DNA of 64,000 nt from Pseudoduganella armeniaca (GTDB lineage: Bacteria; Pseudomonadota; Gammaproteobacteria; Burkholderiales; Burkholderiaceae_D), in contig NZ_CP028324.1 in assembly GCF_003028855.1 (NCBI RefSeq), positions 2,046,001 to 2,110,000 on the forward strand, read 5' to 3'. The notes beneath the pieces were generated by a model that saw nothing but the letters and a program-made list of their open reading frames with translations, searched no databases and was not told the DNA's origin. Made by a program: the position numbers and the translations under genes. Each line of letters opens with the position of its first letter. Position 1 is the stretch's first letter. This document shows, piece after piece, positions 26,726-35,259 of this stretch.

Positions 26726-28276
26726 ATGTACACGCAACATTTTCAGCTGAAACAATCCCCGTTTTCGATCGCGCCCGACCCGCGCTACCTGTTCATGAGC
26801 GAGCGCCACCGCGAGGCGCTGGCGCACCTGCTGTACGGCGTGGGCAGCGGCGGCGGCTTCGTGCTGCTGACCGGCGAGATCGGCGCCGGCAAGACCACCG
26901 TCTGCCGCTGCTTCATCGAGCAGATCCCCGCCAACTGCCGGCTGGCCTATATCTTCAACCCCAAGCTGTCGGTGGAGGAGCTGCTGCTGTCGATCTGCGA
27001 CGAGTTGGGCATCGAGCTGCCGGCCGACAGCGGCGACAAGGTCACCGTCAAGGGCTACGTCGACGCGATCAACCGTCACCTGCTGGCCAACCACGCGCAG
27101 GGCCTGAACAGCGTGCTCGTCATCGACGAGGCGCAGAACCTCTCCGCCGCCGTGCTGGAGCAGCTGCGGCTGCTGACCAACCTGGAGACCAGCGAACGCA
27201 AGCTGCTGCAGATCATCCTGATCGGCCAGCCCGAGCTGCGCGAGATGCTGGCCCGGCCCGAGCTGGAACAGCTGGCGCAGCGCGTCATCGCGCGTTATCA
27301 CCTGGGCTCGCTGACGGTGGACGAAACCGGGCAGTACATCGCCCACCGGCTGGCGGTGGCGGGCGCAACGGGGCCGTCGCCGTTCCCCGCCGGCCTGACC
27401 GGCCTGGTGCACCAGCTGACCAAGGGCGTGCCGCGCCGCATCAACCTGCTGTGCGACCGCGCGCTGCTGGGGGCCTACGTAGAGAACCGGCGCCAGGTCA
27501 CGGCCCGCGTCCTGCGCCGCGCCGCCACCGAGGTGTTCGGCGGCGAGGCGAAGCGCACCTTGCGCCGGCCCTGGCTGATCGGCGCCGCTGGCGTGCTGAC
27601 CGGGGCCGTGCTGACGGCCGCCGCCGCATGGCAACTGGCGCCGGCGCCCGTGGCGGCGCCCGCCAGCGCCAAGGCCGCGCCCGCGGTGCCGGCCCTGGCG
27701 GCGGACGACTACGACGGCCACCTGCACCGGCTGGCCGGGCTGTGGGGCGTCACACCCGGCAACGGCGAGCCCTGTGCCACGGCGGCCCGCGAGGACCTGC
27801 GCTGCCTGCAGGGCAGGGCCAGCCTGGACGAGCTGCGCCGGCTCGACCGGCCAGCTGTGCTGCGCCTGGCCGGCGGCGCGGTTGCCACGTATGCGCTCCT
27901 GACGGCGCTCGATGGCAAGGAAGCCACGCTCGAGCTGGGCGGCCGGCGCCAGCGCCTGCCGCTGGCGGAGCTGGAGCGCCGCTACGACGGCAGCTACACG
28001 ACGTTCTGGCGCGCCCAGCGCACCTGGCGCGACGAGCTGGGCGCCGGCGCGCGCGGGCCGGACGTCGACTGGCTGGCACGGCGCCTGGCCGAGCAGCGCG
28101 GCGCGAGCGCCCCGCGCGAGGGCGCGGCGCTGGACGGTGCCGTGCTGCGCTGGCTGCGCGAATTCCAGGCTGCCCAACAGCTGAAGGCGGACGGGGTGGC
28201 CGGGCCGAAGACGTTCATCCGCCTGAGCCAGCTGGCCGGCGTGCGCGAACCGCGCCTGGCTGGCGGAGGAAAATAA
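26726..28276 (+). CDS. gspA: GspA/ExeA-type AAA ATPase with peptidoglycan-binding domain
   Basis: 516 residues. N-terminal FQLKQSPFSIAPDPRYLFMS, Walker A GEIGAGKTT (about 50-58), Walker B VLVIDEAQ (about 130-137) and sensor region LIGQPELREML are standard for ExeA/GspA. A membrane segment lies at about 280-302 (WLIGAAGVLTGAVLTAAAAW). The C-terminal half has a peptidoglycan-binding type 1 domain (LREFQAAQQLKADGVAGPKT). GspA and GspB remodel peptidoglycan to let the type II secretin assemble. gspB follows with zero gap. No secretin or pseudopilin genes are in the window. Confidence 0.92.
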   Translation: MYTQHFQLKQSPFSIAPDPRYLFMSERHREALAHLLYGVGSGGGFVLLTGEIGAGKTTVCRCFIEQIPANCRLAYIFNPKLSVEELLLSICDELGIELPADSGDKVTVKGYVDAINRHLLANHAQGLNSVLVIDEAQNLSAAVLEQLRLLTNLETSERKLLQIILIGQPELREMLARPELEQLAQRVIARYHLGSLTVDETGQYIAHRLAVAGATGPSPFPAGLTGLVHQLTKGVPRRINLLCDRALLGAYVENRRQVTARVLRRAATEVFGGEAKRTLRRPWLIGAAGVLTGAVLTAAAAWQLAPAPVAAPASAKAAPAVPALAADDYDGHLHRLAGLWGVTPGNGEPCATAAREDLRCLQGRASLDELRRLDRPAVLRLAGGAVATYALLTALDGKEATLELGGRRQRLPLAELERRYDGSYTTFWRAQRTWRDELGAGARGPDVDWLARRLAEQRGASAPREGAALDGAVLRWLREFQAAQQLKADGVAGPKTFIRLSQLAGVREPRLAGGGK

Positions 28277-28966
28277 ATGTCCTATATTCTCGAAGCCCTG
28301 AAAAAGGCCGAAGCGGAGCGCCAGTTGGGCGCCACGCCGACGCTCCATGCGCCGGTGCTCGAAGGCGCGGCGCCACGCGCCAGCGTGCTGCGCAAGCCAC
28401 TGGTGGCCGCTGTCGGCGCGCTGGCCGCCGCGATCGCGGTGCTGGCCGCGGTGCTGTGGCAGCGGGCCCCGGCCGTTGCGCCGCCGGGGCCCGTCGCCCC
28501 GGCCACGGTGGCGGCAGCGAGCACGCCTGCGCGCCCCGTGGCGGCGCCTGCTGCCGGGCCAGCCGTCGCACCGGTAGCACCGGTTGCGCCGTCCATCGTG
28601 ACGCCTGCCGCGCCTGCCGCGGCAGCCACGCCGGTTCCGCCGCCGCCAACCGTGCTGGCCGCTGCGCCGCCGGTTGCCGCACCCGCACCGGCGGTGAAAG
28701 CCGAGCCGCCCGCGGCGACAGCGAAGCCGGCCGAGGAGCCCGCACAGGCGCTGGCCGACCTGCCCGAGCCGATTCGCCGCGCGATTCCGCCGTTCTCGAT
28801 GGACGGCTATATGTACTCCAGCAACCCGGCCGACCGGCTGATCCTGATCGACAAGGTATTGCGCCGCGAAGGCGACGAGGTGGCGCCCGGGCTGGTGCTG
28901 GAAAAGCTGCTGCCGAAAGGCGCCGTGTTCAGTTTCCGCGGCTACCGCTACCGCGTCGCGTTCTGA
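28277..28966 (+). CDS. gspB: General secretion pathway protein GspB
   Basis: 229 residues. The start MSYILEALKKAEAERQLG is the canonical GspB/ExeB cytoplasmic motif. A membrane helix follows (about 39-62), then an Ala/Pro-rich periplasmic linker of about 90 residues, and a C-terminal GspB domain (IPPFSMDGYMYSSNPADR to FSFRGYRYRVAF). It partners GspA in inserting the type II secretion secretin. It starts immediately after the gspA stop, with AGGAAA as RBS inside gspA. Confidence 0.93.
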   Translation: MSYILEALKKAEAERQLGATPTLHAPVLEGAAPRASVLRKPLVAAVGALAAAIAVLAAVLWQRAPAVAPPGPVAPATVAAASTPARPVAAPAAGPAVAPVAPVAPSIVTPAAPAAAATPVPPPPTVLAAAPPVAAPAPAVKAEPPAATAKPAEEPAQALADLPEPIRRAIPPFSMDGYMYSSNPADRLILIDKVLRREGDEVAPGLVLEKLLPKGAVFSFRGYRYRVAF

Positions 28967-29016
28967 CCACGCACGGTTGACTTCGTCATCGGGCCGTCAT
29001 AACAGTTCGTCATGCT

Positions 29017-29038
29017 TGTCGTATTGGCAAATACGACA
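29017..29038 (+). promoter_or_regulatory. Hairpin abutting the RBS of the next gene
   Basis: TGTCGTATT, loop GGCA, AATACGACA: a perfect 9-bp stem whose last base begins the AGGAG Shine-Dalgarno (29038-29042). It could tune translation or stabilise the 5' end of the mRNA. Confidence 0.45.
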
Positions 29039-29048
29039 GGAGTTTTCG

Positions 29049-29225
29049 ATGAAGCTGAACATGTTGTCCCTGCTGGTCGCCGCCGTGCTGCCCGCCCACG
29101 CCGCCGCCATCTCGCCCGACCACGCCGCCACCGAGCCGGGCAGCCTGATCGTGCTGCTGGCCATCGTCGTGCTGATCTGCCTGGCGACCGGCGGCGGCAA
29201 GGACGGTCCGTTCCGTCCGGAGTAA
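29049..29225 (+). CDS. Small exported or membrane protein of unknown function
   Basis: 58 residues: hydrophobic signal (MLSLLVAAVLPAHAAA), an Asp/Thr-rich linker, a second hydrophobic helix (GSLIVLLAIVVLICLATGGG) and a charged end KDGPFRPE. The pattern resembles a tiny membrane anchor; it is not a PEP-CTERM tag because the PEP motif and basic tail are missing. AGGAG lies 7 nt before ATG 29049. Confidence 0.62.
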   Translation: MKLNMLSLLVAAVLPAHAAAISPDHAATEPGSLIVLLAIVVLICLATGGGKDGPFRPE

Positions 29226-29291
29226 ATCCGCCAGTCCGCGTGCGCCCTCCCGCGCTCGGTATAATGACCGGGAGACTAATCAGGAGGGCAG

Positions 29292-29840
29292 ATGCATTGG
29301 GAACAATCGCCGGCACGGCGCGTCATCGGCGTCGTGGGGCGCTCCGGCAGCGGCAAGACCACGCTGCTGGAAGTCGTCGTCGCCGCGCTGGCGGGGCGGG
29401 GACTGAAGGTCAACGTCATCAAGCACAGCCACCACGACCTGGAACTGGAGCCGCCCCGCAAGGACAGCGCGCGCATGCGCCTGGCGGGCGCGGCCGAAGT
29501 GATGGTCGCTTCCCCGTACCGCTTTGCCATCGTGCATGAACTGCGCGGCGCGCCCGAGCCGGGCCTGGACGAGCAGCTGGCCCGCCTGGCCCCCGCCGAC
29601 CTGACCCTGGTGGAAGGCTTCAAGTCCTGGCCGCTGCCGAAGCTGGAGGTGTACCGCGCCGCCGTCGGCCAGCCGCCGCTGTATCCGCACGATCCGCTGA
29701 TCGCGGCGGTGGCCTCCGACAGCCCCCGTCCCGCCGATGCGCGCCCCGAGCTGGCCTGGCTGGACCTGAACGCGCCGGAAACGGTGCTGGCCTGGCTGGA
29801 TCGCGAAGTCGTTCTAAAGTTTGGCGCCAGCCTGCCGTAA
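29292..29840 (+). CDS. mobB: Molybdopterin-guanine dinucleotide biosynthesis protein MobB
   Basis: 182 residues. P-loop GRSGSGKTT (16-24), then VNVIKHSHHDLELEPPRKDS, the conserved MobB KH(S/T)HHD block, SARMRLAGAAEVMVASPYR and LTLVEGFKS. MobB binds GTP and helps MobA attach GMP to molybdopterin. GGAGG lies upstream. There are no other molybdenum cofactor genes nearby. Confidence 0.93.
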   Translation: MHWEQSPARRVIGVVGRSGSGKTTLLEVVVAALAGRGLKVNVIKHSHHDLELEPPRKDSARMRLAGAAEVMVASPYRFAIVHELRGAPEPGLDEQLARLAPADLTLVEGFKSWPLPKLEVYRAAVGQPPLYPHDPLIAAVASDSPRPADARPELAWLDLNAPETVLAWLDREVVLKFGASLP

Positions 29841-29873
29841 CCGAAGCAGCCACATGGCAAACAGGAGGCGACA

Positions 29874-30068
29874 ATGGACGTAATGGGTATTGCAAAGCTG
29901 GCGACGTCGATCGCCGAGACGGGCGTCAAGCAGGAAGTCGGCATCACGATGCTGAAGAAGGCGCAGGAAGCCCAGGCCGCCAGCGCCGCCGCGCTGATCG
30001 CGGCCTTGCCGCAGCCGGCGCCCAGCCTGCCGCCGCACCTGGGCAATCACGTCAACACGACGGCCTGA
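29874..30068 (+). CDS. YjfB-family putative motility protein
   Basis: 64 residues, starting MDVMGIAKLATSIAETGVKQ and continuing VGITMLKKAQEAQAASAAAL, the pattern of the small YjfB_motility family. It ends in a Pro-rich tail. AGGAGGCGACA precedes the ATG, a very strong RBS. Function in motility is suggested only by family name and occurrence in flagellated bacteria. Confidence 0.78.
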   Translation: MDVMGIAKLATSIAETGVKQEVGITMLKKAQEAQAASAAALIAALPQPAPSLPPHLGNHVNTTA

Positions 30069-30128
30069 GTTTTCATTAGAATCGCTCTTCCTGGGCAGCA
30101 ACCCGCCGCCCGCCACGAGAGGAAGACG

Positions 30129-30392
30129 ATGAACAAGCACGCCCTGCTGGCCGCCGCGCTGGCCACCGTTTGCGCGAGCGCGAGCGCCCATCCCCCGACG
30201 GCCGAGACCGCCGAAAAAGAACGCTGCTACGGCGTCGCCAAGGCCGGCCAGAACGACTGCGGCTCGGCGGACGGCGCGCACGGCTGCTCGTCGCAAGCCA
30301 AGACCGACAACGCGCCCACCGAGTGGAAGTGGGTGGCCAAGGGCACCTGCGAGAAGCTGGGCGGCAAGACCACGCCGCCGCCCGCGCAATAA
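30129..30392 (+). CDS. bufA1: Bufferin precursor BufA1 (DUF2282)
   Basis: 87 residues: signal peptide (to about residue 20, ASASA-HPP) and a Cys-containing core with C33, C44, C53 and C74 (EKERCYGVAKAGQNDC, then HGCSSQAK and KGTCEKLGG). This spacing is the DUF2282/BufA1 pattern. Bufferins are RiPPs whose Cys residues are modified by the MNIO enzyme BufB with BufC, giving copper-binding groups. A further Cys (C15) is in the signal. The fused modification gene begins 3 bp downstream. GAGAGGAAG is the RBS. Confidence 0.9.
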   Translation: MNKHALLAAALATVCASASAHPPTAETAEKERCYGVAKAGQNDCGSADGAHGCSSQAKTDNAPTEWKWVAKGTCEKLGGKTTPPPAQ

Positions 30393-30394
30393 GC

Positions 30395-32023
30395 ATGGCC
30401 GCCATGCCCGCGCGGGCCGGTGTCGGCCTGCGCGTGCCCCATTACCGCGACTTCCTGGACGGCCGCCCGGCCGTCGGCTGGCTGGAAGTCCACACGGAAA
30501 ACTATCTCGCCCCCGGCGGCTGGGATGCGCACGTGCTGTCGCTGCTGCGGCGCGACTATCCCGTCAGCCTGCACGGCGTCGCCATGGGGCTGGGCAGCGC
30601 GCATGGCATCGACGCCGCCCACCTGGCGCGCGTGCGCGCGCTGGTGCGCCGCATCGAGCCGGTGCTGGTTTCCGAGCATCTCAGCTGGACCGGGGTGCCG
30701 GGCCGGCACCTGCACGATTTGCTGCCGCTGGCGCTGGACGACGCGATGCTGGACCTGCTGAGCGAGCGGGTCGCGCGCGTGCAGGACGCGCTGGGCCGCC
30801 AGATCCTGGTCGAAAACGTGTCGAGCTACGTGCGCTTCCAGGCCGACACGATGGGTGAAGCGGCCTTCCTGGCCGCGCTGGCGCGCCGCACCGGCTGCGC
30901 GCTGCTGCTCGACATCAACAACCTGTACGTCAACCAGTGCAACCACGGCGAGGATGCGCTGGCGGCCCTGCATGCCATCGATGCCGGCCTGGTCGGCGAA
31001 ATCCACCTGGGCGGCCACCGCGTCACGCCCGGCGCCGTCATCGACGACCATGGCAGCGCGGTGGCCGAGCCGGTCTGGCTGCTGTATGAAGCCGCGCTGC
31101 GCCGCTTCGGCGCCGTGCCGACCCTGGTCGAATGGGACAACGACGTGCCGCCGCTGCCGGTGCTGCTGGCGCAGGCGGCGCGGGCGGACCGCATGGCCAT
31201 CGAGCATCCGCCGGCCATCCTGCGGCCTTGGCGGCCGGCCCCATCCATGCCGGCCGCGGTTACCGATGGACTCCAGCAGCGCTTTGCCGCCGCCGTGCTG
31301 GCACCGGTGCGTATTGGCGAACTTGCCGCCGAGCTGCGCGCACCGGACGTGGCCGGCCGCATGGCGATCTACCGGGGCAACCTGCTGGGCAGCTGGCACA
31401 AGGCGCTGGCGAACGCGTACCCCGTCATCGCGCAACTGGTGGGGAACGAGTTCCTGGCCGCGCTGGCGGCCGAATACGGCGCCGCGCATCCGCCGGCCGA
31501 TGGCGACCTGAACGAATTCGGCATGCACTTCGCCGATTTTCTGCAAACATTCCCGCACGTGGCCGACCTGCCGTACCTGCCCGACATGGCGCGGCTGGAG
31601 TGGCTGCTGCACCGCGCCCATTACGCGCCCGACGCCGCGCCGCTCGACGCGGCGGCATTTGCCGCGCTCGCGCCGGAGCAGCTCGCGGCCACGCGCCTGC
31701 TGCCGCACCCGGCCGCCCAGGCGTTCGCGTCGCGCTGGGCCGTCGTGCCGTTGTGGCTGGCCCACCAGCCCGGCAGCGACGCGTCCCTTCCGGATATCGG
31801 CGTGCCGAGCCATGGTCTTGTGTGCCGGCCAAGTTGGCGGGCGACGGTGCTGCCGGAAGTGGAAGCGAATTACGCCATGTTGGCCGTGCTGATGGCGGGC
31901 GAACCGATCAGTCGCGCGCTGGATGTAGCACTGGTGGTCGACGCGGAGTTAGACTTTGGCGCGGCGTTGCAGCGCTGGCTGGCAGGTGGGGCTTGGGCGG
32001 GATTGCGTCTCGAGTGTATTTAG
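30395..32023 (+). CDS. bufBC: BufB-BufC fusion: MNIO (DUF692) plus DUF2063 protein
   Basis: 542 residues joining two proteins that are usually separate. Residues 1-280 are a DUF692 multinuclear non-haem iron oxidase: H60 (SLHGVAMGLGS), E94-H95 (SEHLSW), E140-N141 (LVENVSSY), D173-N175-N176 (LLDINNLYVN), E202/H204/H208 (EIHLGGH) and E246/D248 (VEWDND) are the expected metal ligands. Residues 293-540 are DUF2063/BufC (AIYRGNLLGSWHKALANAYP, LPYLPDMARLEWLLHRAHYA). The linker RPWRPAPSMPAAVT is Pro/Ala-rich, and no stop or RBS separates the halves. It follows bufA1 by 3 bp, so the product modifies the BufA1 Cys residues. No DoxX-type bufD is present. Confidence 0.9.
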   Translation: MAAMPARAGVGLRVPHYRDFLDGRPAVGWLEVHTENYLAPGGWDAHVLSLLRRDYPVSLHGVAMGLGSAHGIDAAHLARVRALVRRIEPVLVSEHLSWTGVPGRHLHDLLPLALDDAMLDLLSERVARVQDALGRQILVENVSSYVRFQADTMGEAAFLAALARRTGCALLLDINNLYVNQCNHGEDALAALHAIDAGLVGEIHLGGHRVTPGAVIDDHGSAVAEPVWLLYEAALRRFGAVPTLVEWDNDVPPLPVLLAQAARADRMAIEHPPAILRPWRPAPSMPAAVTDGLQQRFAAAVLAPVRIGELAAELRAPDVAGRMAIYRGNLLGSWHKALANAYPVIAQLVGNEFLAALAAEYGAAHPPADGDLNEFGMHFADFLQTFPHVADLPYLPDMARLEWLLHRAHYAPDAAPLDAAAFAALAPEQLAATRLLPHPAAQAFASRWAVVPLWLAHQPGSDASLPDIGVPSHGLVCRPSWRATVLPEVEANYAMLAVLMAGEPISRALDVALVVDAELDFGAALQRWLAGGAWAGLRLECI

Positions 32024-32049
32024 TCTGATTAAAGGGATAAGCGATTATT

Positions 32050-32919
32050 ATGTCGAAGAGCATTAGAGGCGAGACTACCGGATTTTCTCACAAGGCACTT
32101 CTTAAAGATATCGAAAGACAATTATCGGACGGGTGGGGCTCTGTCCAGAAAATCGAGGCTGCGAGCCATTCGTTAACTGGTGAAAACGACTACATGAGCG
32201 AGGAGTACGAATTCGAGGAGCTGTCATTTGAGTCGATTCTGGAGCGCATCTATATTTCGCTGAGCCTCTTGATTGAATCCTTGGGGTACACCTCACTCCT
32301 CGATGATTTCAAGGAAGGTTACAAGAAGTTCGACGGCAAGTTGACTCGTCTATCCATGCTGCCGTATGTTGGCGAATTTCACAGCGATGTCCTCGGCTAT
32401 TTTTGGCAATACCACCGTACCTTGTCTTCGCTTCTAGGCTTGGACGTACAGGATGTCGAGGACCGGAAGGACAGAGCTCGGCTGGAAAGTATCTTGCAGA
32501 ACACAGCAAAAATCGTTTTTGACAGGGAGGTCATTCCCTCCAACGAAGCAGAAGTGCGCAAATGCGTGTACCAGCTGTTGATTCACGTTTTTCCTGACAC
32601 CGTCCGTGAAATCCCGATTAGCCAGGTTACCAAAACATACAAGCCTGATATAGGCGTTCGCTCACTAAAGGCCGCTGCTGAGTATAAATATGCGGCTACT
32701 GAGGAAGAGGCAAAAAAAGCTATCGGGGGCTTCTACGAAGATATGCGAGGCTACGCTGGAAGTAACGACTGGACGCATTTTTACGCTGTCATCTATATGA
32801 CGAAGCCGTTTTTCACCTTGCAACAAATCCAAGCTGAGTTCAGTGATGTGGGAGTCAATCCCGGTTGGCAGCCAATCCTGGTCAGTGGCGAAGGAGGGCG
32901 CAAGAAAGCCAAGACGTGA
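32050..32919 (+). CDS. Probable PD-(D/E)XK nuclease, AT-richer orphan gene
   Basis: 289 residues, no signal or membrane segment. The C-terminal third carries a PD-(D/E)XK pattern: YKPD200-IGV, then AAAE211-YK213, with an upstream acidic helix (SNEAEVRKCVYQLLIHVF) and a following helix (AIGGFYEDMRGYAG). The N-terminal 150 residues are helical, rich in Glu/Leu, and unrecognised. Base composition is clearly lower in GC than the neighbours, with more Lys than Arg and codons such as AAA, TTT and ATA. Both suggest recent transfer. It could be a lone defence or restriction-type nuclease. ATG 32050 follows AAAGGGATAAG at a loose distance. A short hairpin (32919-32936) ends the gene. Confidence 0.7.
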   Translation: MSKSIRGETTGFSHKALLKDIERQLSDGWGSVQKIEAASHSLTGENDYMSEEYEFEELSFESILERIYISLSLLIESLGYTSLLDDFKEGYKKFDGKLTRLSMLPYVGEFHSDVLGYFWQYHRTLSSLLGLDVQDVEDRKDRARLESILQNTAKIVFDREVIPSNEAEVRKCVYQLLIHVFPDTVREIPISQVTKTYKPDIGVRSLKAAAEYKYAATEEEAKKAIGGFYEDMRGYAGSNDWTHFYAVIYMTKPFFTLQQIQAEFSDVGVNPGWQPILVSGEGGRKKAKT

Positions 32920-33034
32920 TGCTGTGTTGACAGCATGTACGCCCGTCAAATCAAATCGTGACCAGCAGGCGGTGCATGCCCCGGTGCCGTTTGCCGTCCA
33001 ATCCTCAACCGTCGCAACGTACGATGGGTGGCCC

Positions 33035-33319
33035 TCAGTGGAATGCGCGCAACACCCGCTGCTCGCCGGTGCGGTCGCCATGCTGACGGCAGGCCTGCTC
33101 GGTGGCATCCAGCATGCGCTCCAGCTGGGCTTCCTCGCAGCGCTCCAGTTCCTGGTTGGCGACAGCCAGCGCCTGGGCCAGCTTGTTGCGCGCCGTGTGG
33201 TACAGGCCGTGGTCGTAGTGGCCCGTGTTCTTCAACAGGTCTTCCGCGTTCTCGATGACCTGCCGCAGGTCGCCGATCAGGCGTTGCTGGGTGACGATTT
33301 TGGTGTCGGAGGCGTCCAT
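33035..33319 (-). CDS. DUF883/YqjD-like small protein lacking the membrane anchor
   Basis: 94 residues. TQQRLIGDLRQVIENAEDLL is typical of the N-terminal helix of DUF883/ElaB-YqjD proteins, which bind ribosomes at the membrane. The rest is helical (HTARNKLAQALAVANQELER), but the C-terminal glycine-zipper/transmembrane helix of the family is missing; it ends GDRTGEQRVLRAFH. ATG 33319 follows a purine-rich stretch. It is either a soluble variant or only distantly related. Confidence 0.6.
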   Translation of the reverse strand: MDASDTKIVTQQRLIGDLRQVIENAEDLLKNTGHYDHGLYHTARNKLAQALAVANQELERCEEAQLERMLDATEQACRQHGDRTGEQRVLRAFH

Positions 33320-33387
33320 GAAGTTTCCCCGTGTAAGCTGCTGGATTGTAAATATAGCTGCGACAGGGCTGCACGGGTTGCGGCAAA

Positions 33388-33624
33388 TCAAGCCCCGTCG
33401 GCGCCGCTTTCACCGATGACGACGATGCGCACGTCGCCCAACGTCACTTGCTGGTCGGCGCGGATCTTGGCGGTCTTGCGCAGTTCCTGCTTGCCGTCCA
33501 CGCGTACCTGGCCGCTGGCGACGATCTGCTTGCCGGCGCCGCCGCTGTCGCACAAGCCGACCACCTTCAACAGCTGGTTCAGCTCGATGTATTCAGATGT
33601 TAATTCAAATTCTACTTTTTGCAT
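33388..33624 (-). CDS. YbcJ-like S4-domain RNA-binding protein
   Basis: 78 residues. The S4 alpha-L motif is clear: YIELNQLLKVVGLCDSGGAG, then KQIVASGQVRVDGKQELRKT and ADQQVTLGDVRIVV. Small free-standing S4 proteins (YbcJ type) bind RNA, probably rRNA. ATG 33624 gives the family start; upstream in-frame codons (to 33654) lack an RBS. It lies between fumC and the DUF883-like gene on the same strand. Confidence 0.85.
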   Translation of the reverse strand: MQKVEFELTSEYIELNQLLKVVGLCDSGGAGKQIVASGQVRVDGKQELRKTAKIRADQQVTLGDVRIVVIGESGADGA

Positions 33625-33726
33625 TCTATCCTCGTTGAAACTGATGCCGCGCACGTAAAGTTTGACAGCGGAATGTTGTAAATATGTTACTGCCGAACGT
33701 GCTCCGATTGTGCGCGGCCCGGCTGC

Positions 33727-35124
33727 TCAGCCGCTGGCGCCCGGTTGCGTCATCGCCAATGGCACGATCCACTGCTCGAATTGCTCGGCCGTTACGTAGC
33801 CCAGCGCCAGCGCGGCGTCGCGCAGCGTGGTGCCTTCGTGCTGGGCTTTCTTGGCGATCTGGGCGGCGCGATCATACCCGATGTGCGGAGCCAGCGCGGT
33901 CACCAGCATCAGCGAGCGTTCCATCAGTTCGCCGATGCGCTCGCGATTGGGCTCGATGCCGCGGGCGCAATGTTCGTCGAAGCTGCGCATGCCGTCCGCC
34001 AGCAGGCGCGCGCTCTGCAGGAAATTGTGGGCCAGCAGCGGCTTGTAGACGTTCAGCTCGAAATTGCCGGATGCACCGCCCATGGTGATGGCGACGTCGT
34101 TGCCGAACACCTGGCAGCACAGCATCGTGACGGCCTCGCACTGCGTGGGGTTGACCTTGCCCGGCATGATCGAGCTGCCCGGCTCGTTTTCCGGAATCGT
34201 GATTTCGCCCAGGCCGGAGCGGGGGCCGGAGGCCATCCAGCGCACGTCGTTGGCGATCTTGAACAGCGCGCCCGCCAGCGTCTTGAGCGCACCATGCGCG
34301 GCCAGCAGGGCTTCATGGCCGGCCAGGGCGGCGAACTTGTTGTCGGCGCTGCGGAACGGCAGGTTGAGGCGCGCGGCCAGCTCGGCCGCGATGCGCGTGG
34401 CGTATTCGGGATGGGCATTCAGGCCGGTGCCCACAGCCGTGCCGCCGGCGGCCAGCTCCAGCACGGCCGGCAGGGCGTTGGTAAGCGCCCGCTCCGCATG
34501 GTCCAGCTGGGCCACGTAGCCGGAGAATTCCTGGCCCAGGGTCAGCGGCGTGGCGTCCTGCAGGTGGGTGCGGCCGATCTTGACGATGTCGGCGAAGGCT
34601 TTTGCCTTGGCGTCCAGCGTGGCGCGCAACTGGCGCAGCGCCGGCAGCACATTGGTCGCGACCGCCGTGGCGGCGGCCACGTGGATCGCCGTGGGAAAGA
34701 TGTCGTTGGAGGACTGGCCCTTGTTGACGTCGTCGTTCGGGTGCAGCTTGCGTTCCTCGCCGCGCACGCCGCCCAGCAGTTCGGAGGCGCGATTGGCCAG
34801 TACCTCGTTCATGTTCATATTGGACTGCGTGCCCGAACCCGTCTGCCACACCGCCAGCGGAAATTCGTCCCCATGCTTGCCGGCCAGCACCTCGTCGGCC
34901 GCCCGGGTGATCGCATCGGCCTTGACGGTGTCCAGCACGCCCAGGTCGACGTTGACGCGCGCCGCCGCCCGCTTCACTTGCGCCAGCGCCGCGATCAGCT
35001 CGGGTGGCATGCGCTCGGTGGAGATGTGGAAGTGGTGCAGCGAGCGCTGCGTCTGCGCACCCCACAAGCGGTCGGCCGGCACGTCGATGGGGCCGAAACT
35101 GTCGCGTTCGATTCTGCTGTCCAT
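33727..35124 (-). CDS. fumC: Class II fumarate hydratase
   Basis: 465 residues, normal FumC length. It starts RIERDSFGPIDVPADRLWGA and has QTGSGTQSNMNMNEVLANRA (about 94-113), GRTHLQDATPLTLGQEFSGY with the catalytic His (about 186-205) and the mobile loop GSSIMPGKVNPTQCEA (about 317-332). It interconverts fumarate and malate in the cytoplasmic TCA cycle and is oxygen-stable, without an iron-sulfur cluster. It is divergent from the FimV-like gene across 135 bp. Confidence 0.97.
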   Translation of the reverse strand: MDSRIERDSFGPIDVPADRLWGAQTQRSLHHFHISTERMPPELIAALAQVKRAAARVNVDLGVLDTVKADAITRAADEVLAGKHGDEFPLAVWQTGSGTQSNMNMNEVLANRASELLGGVRGEERKLHPNDDVNKGQSSNDIFPTAIHVAAATAVATNVLPALRQLRATLDAKAKAFADIVKIGRTHLQDATPLTLGQEFSGYVAQLDHAERALTNALPAVLELAAGGTAVGTGLNAHPEYATRIAAELAARLNLPFRSADNKFAALAGHEALLAAHGALKTLAGALFKIANDVRWMASGPRSGLGEITIPENEPGSSIMPGKVNPTQCEAVTMLCCQVFGNDVAITMGGASGNFELNVYKPLLAHNFLQSARLLADGMRSFDEHCARGIEPNRERIGELMERSLMLVTALAPHIGYDRAAQIAKKAQHEGTTLRDAALALGYVTAEQFEQWIVPLAMTQPGASG

Positions 35125-35259
35125 GCTGTTCCTTTATCAATGTTGGTGTTTTGCTTGTTCCAGTGTAGCGCAGCGAAGAAATTCCGGCGGAGCACTACAA
35201 AAACGGCGAATCCGGCCGTAATAGTGTTAAGCCTTACCCGTGGGAAAGAATCTATTGCC

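Noticed and set aside
33745..35259. Upstream extension of the FimV-like frame (to 1012 codons)
   Set aside because: It is antisense to fumC and lacks domain content. The signal peptide begins at 35260.
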